A stretch of DNA of 64,000 nt, from contig NZ_MLQQ01000001.1 in the NCBI RefSeq assembly GCF_001865995.1, positions 806,001 through 870,000 of the forward strand. The letters run 5' to 3'. Below, piece by piece: positions 63,755-64,000 of this stretch. Made by a program: the position numbers and the translations under genes. The notes under the pieces are model-generated. The model did no database searches. It saw only the letters and a list, made by a program, of their open reading frames with translations, and was not told where the DNA came from. The stretch's first letter is position 1. Each line of letters opens with the position of its first letter. The stretch comes from Anaerobacillus arseniciselenatis (GTDB taxonomy: Bacteria > Bacillota > Bacilli > Bacillales > Anaerobacillaceae).

Positions 63755-64000
63755 CTGCTCTAAATCTATTTAAAAATAGACTATTAAATTATATTACTAA
63801 GCTTTCAATAACTTTCTTGAACTGCTTATGATTTAAATCTATCACAAAAAAAGTAGCTTATCAAACATAAGTCAAAAATTTTTTAAGAGAAACATTTTTG
63901 GTTAAGAAATAGGATAATCTCCAATCTTTAAAAGAAAAGTTTCAATATATTTTTATTAGTAATAACGCAGTAAACATGTTATCAATTCGATTCATTGTTT

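Overview
The window looks like a chromosomal segment of a low-GC, endospore-forming member of the Bacillaceae, probably an alkaliphile or halotolerant. The gene order from floA/nfeD through rpsU, the dnaK heat-shock operon, lepA, spoIIP, gpr, rpsT, holA and the comE operon to yqeM-yqeH and sda is the classic Bacillus subtilis yqf-yqe-comE segment. Sporulation genes (spoIIP, gpr, sda) and competence genes (comEA, comEB, comEC, comER) are present. A complete seven-gene Mrp Na+/H+ antiporter operon follows sda. No species can be named from the sequence alone.

Layout. 1-8986, mostly minus strand: floA (cut by the window edge), nfeD behind a sigma-W-type promoter, yqeY, rpsU, a plus-strand Na/Pi cotransporter, deoC, and the mtaB-rsmE-prmA-dnaJ tail of the heat-shock operon. 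9350-13010: dnaK, grpE and hrcA under a perfect CIRCE operator. 13115-21424: hemW, lepA, yqxA, spoIIP, gpr, rpsT (plus) and holA. 22046-28963: yqzM, comEC, comEB, an inserted metY behind a SAM-I riboswitch, comEA, a small conserved ORF and comER. 29277-34749: yqeM, cvfB, rsfS, yqeK, nadD, yhbY, aroE, yqeH. 35234-35611: a DnaA-box cluster and sda. 36223-41980: mrpABCDEFG. 42060-42930: a gene-free block of three adjacent arrays with about 52-bp period. 43068-47106: glcF, glcD and a CdaR-type regulator (glycolate utilisation). 47216-51982: psd, pssA, a DHH-CBS-tRNA-nucleotidyltransferase fusion and a small ORF. 52078-55769: tautomerase-like protein, MarR regulator, a manganese-type substrate-binding lipoprotein with MntR-like operators, a DUF1540-like peptide and a histidine-rich protein. 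55775-64000: accessory DNA with a group IIC intron, an integrase lacking an evident catalytic tyrosine, an integrase fragment, and three consecutive intact tyrosine recombinases (a recombinase-in-trio arrangement).

The intergenic DNA is unusually rich in dispersed palindromic repeats. At least four families recur: a 113-117 bp palindrome with GAATTTCATAATT ends, a family carrying the core GCGACGAGTAACCGCAGGA, palindromes built from TTTTGAG heptads, and hairpins with a GTGTCTGACAC core. The most unusual features are the triple 52-bp hairpin array at 42152-42840, the Mn-type leader with a possible 29-residue membrane peptide at 54495-54777, the duplicated histidine-rich protein, and the recombinase trio.
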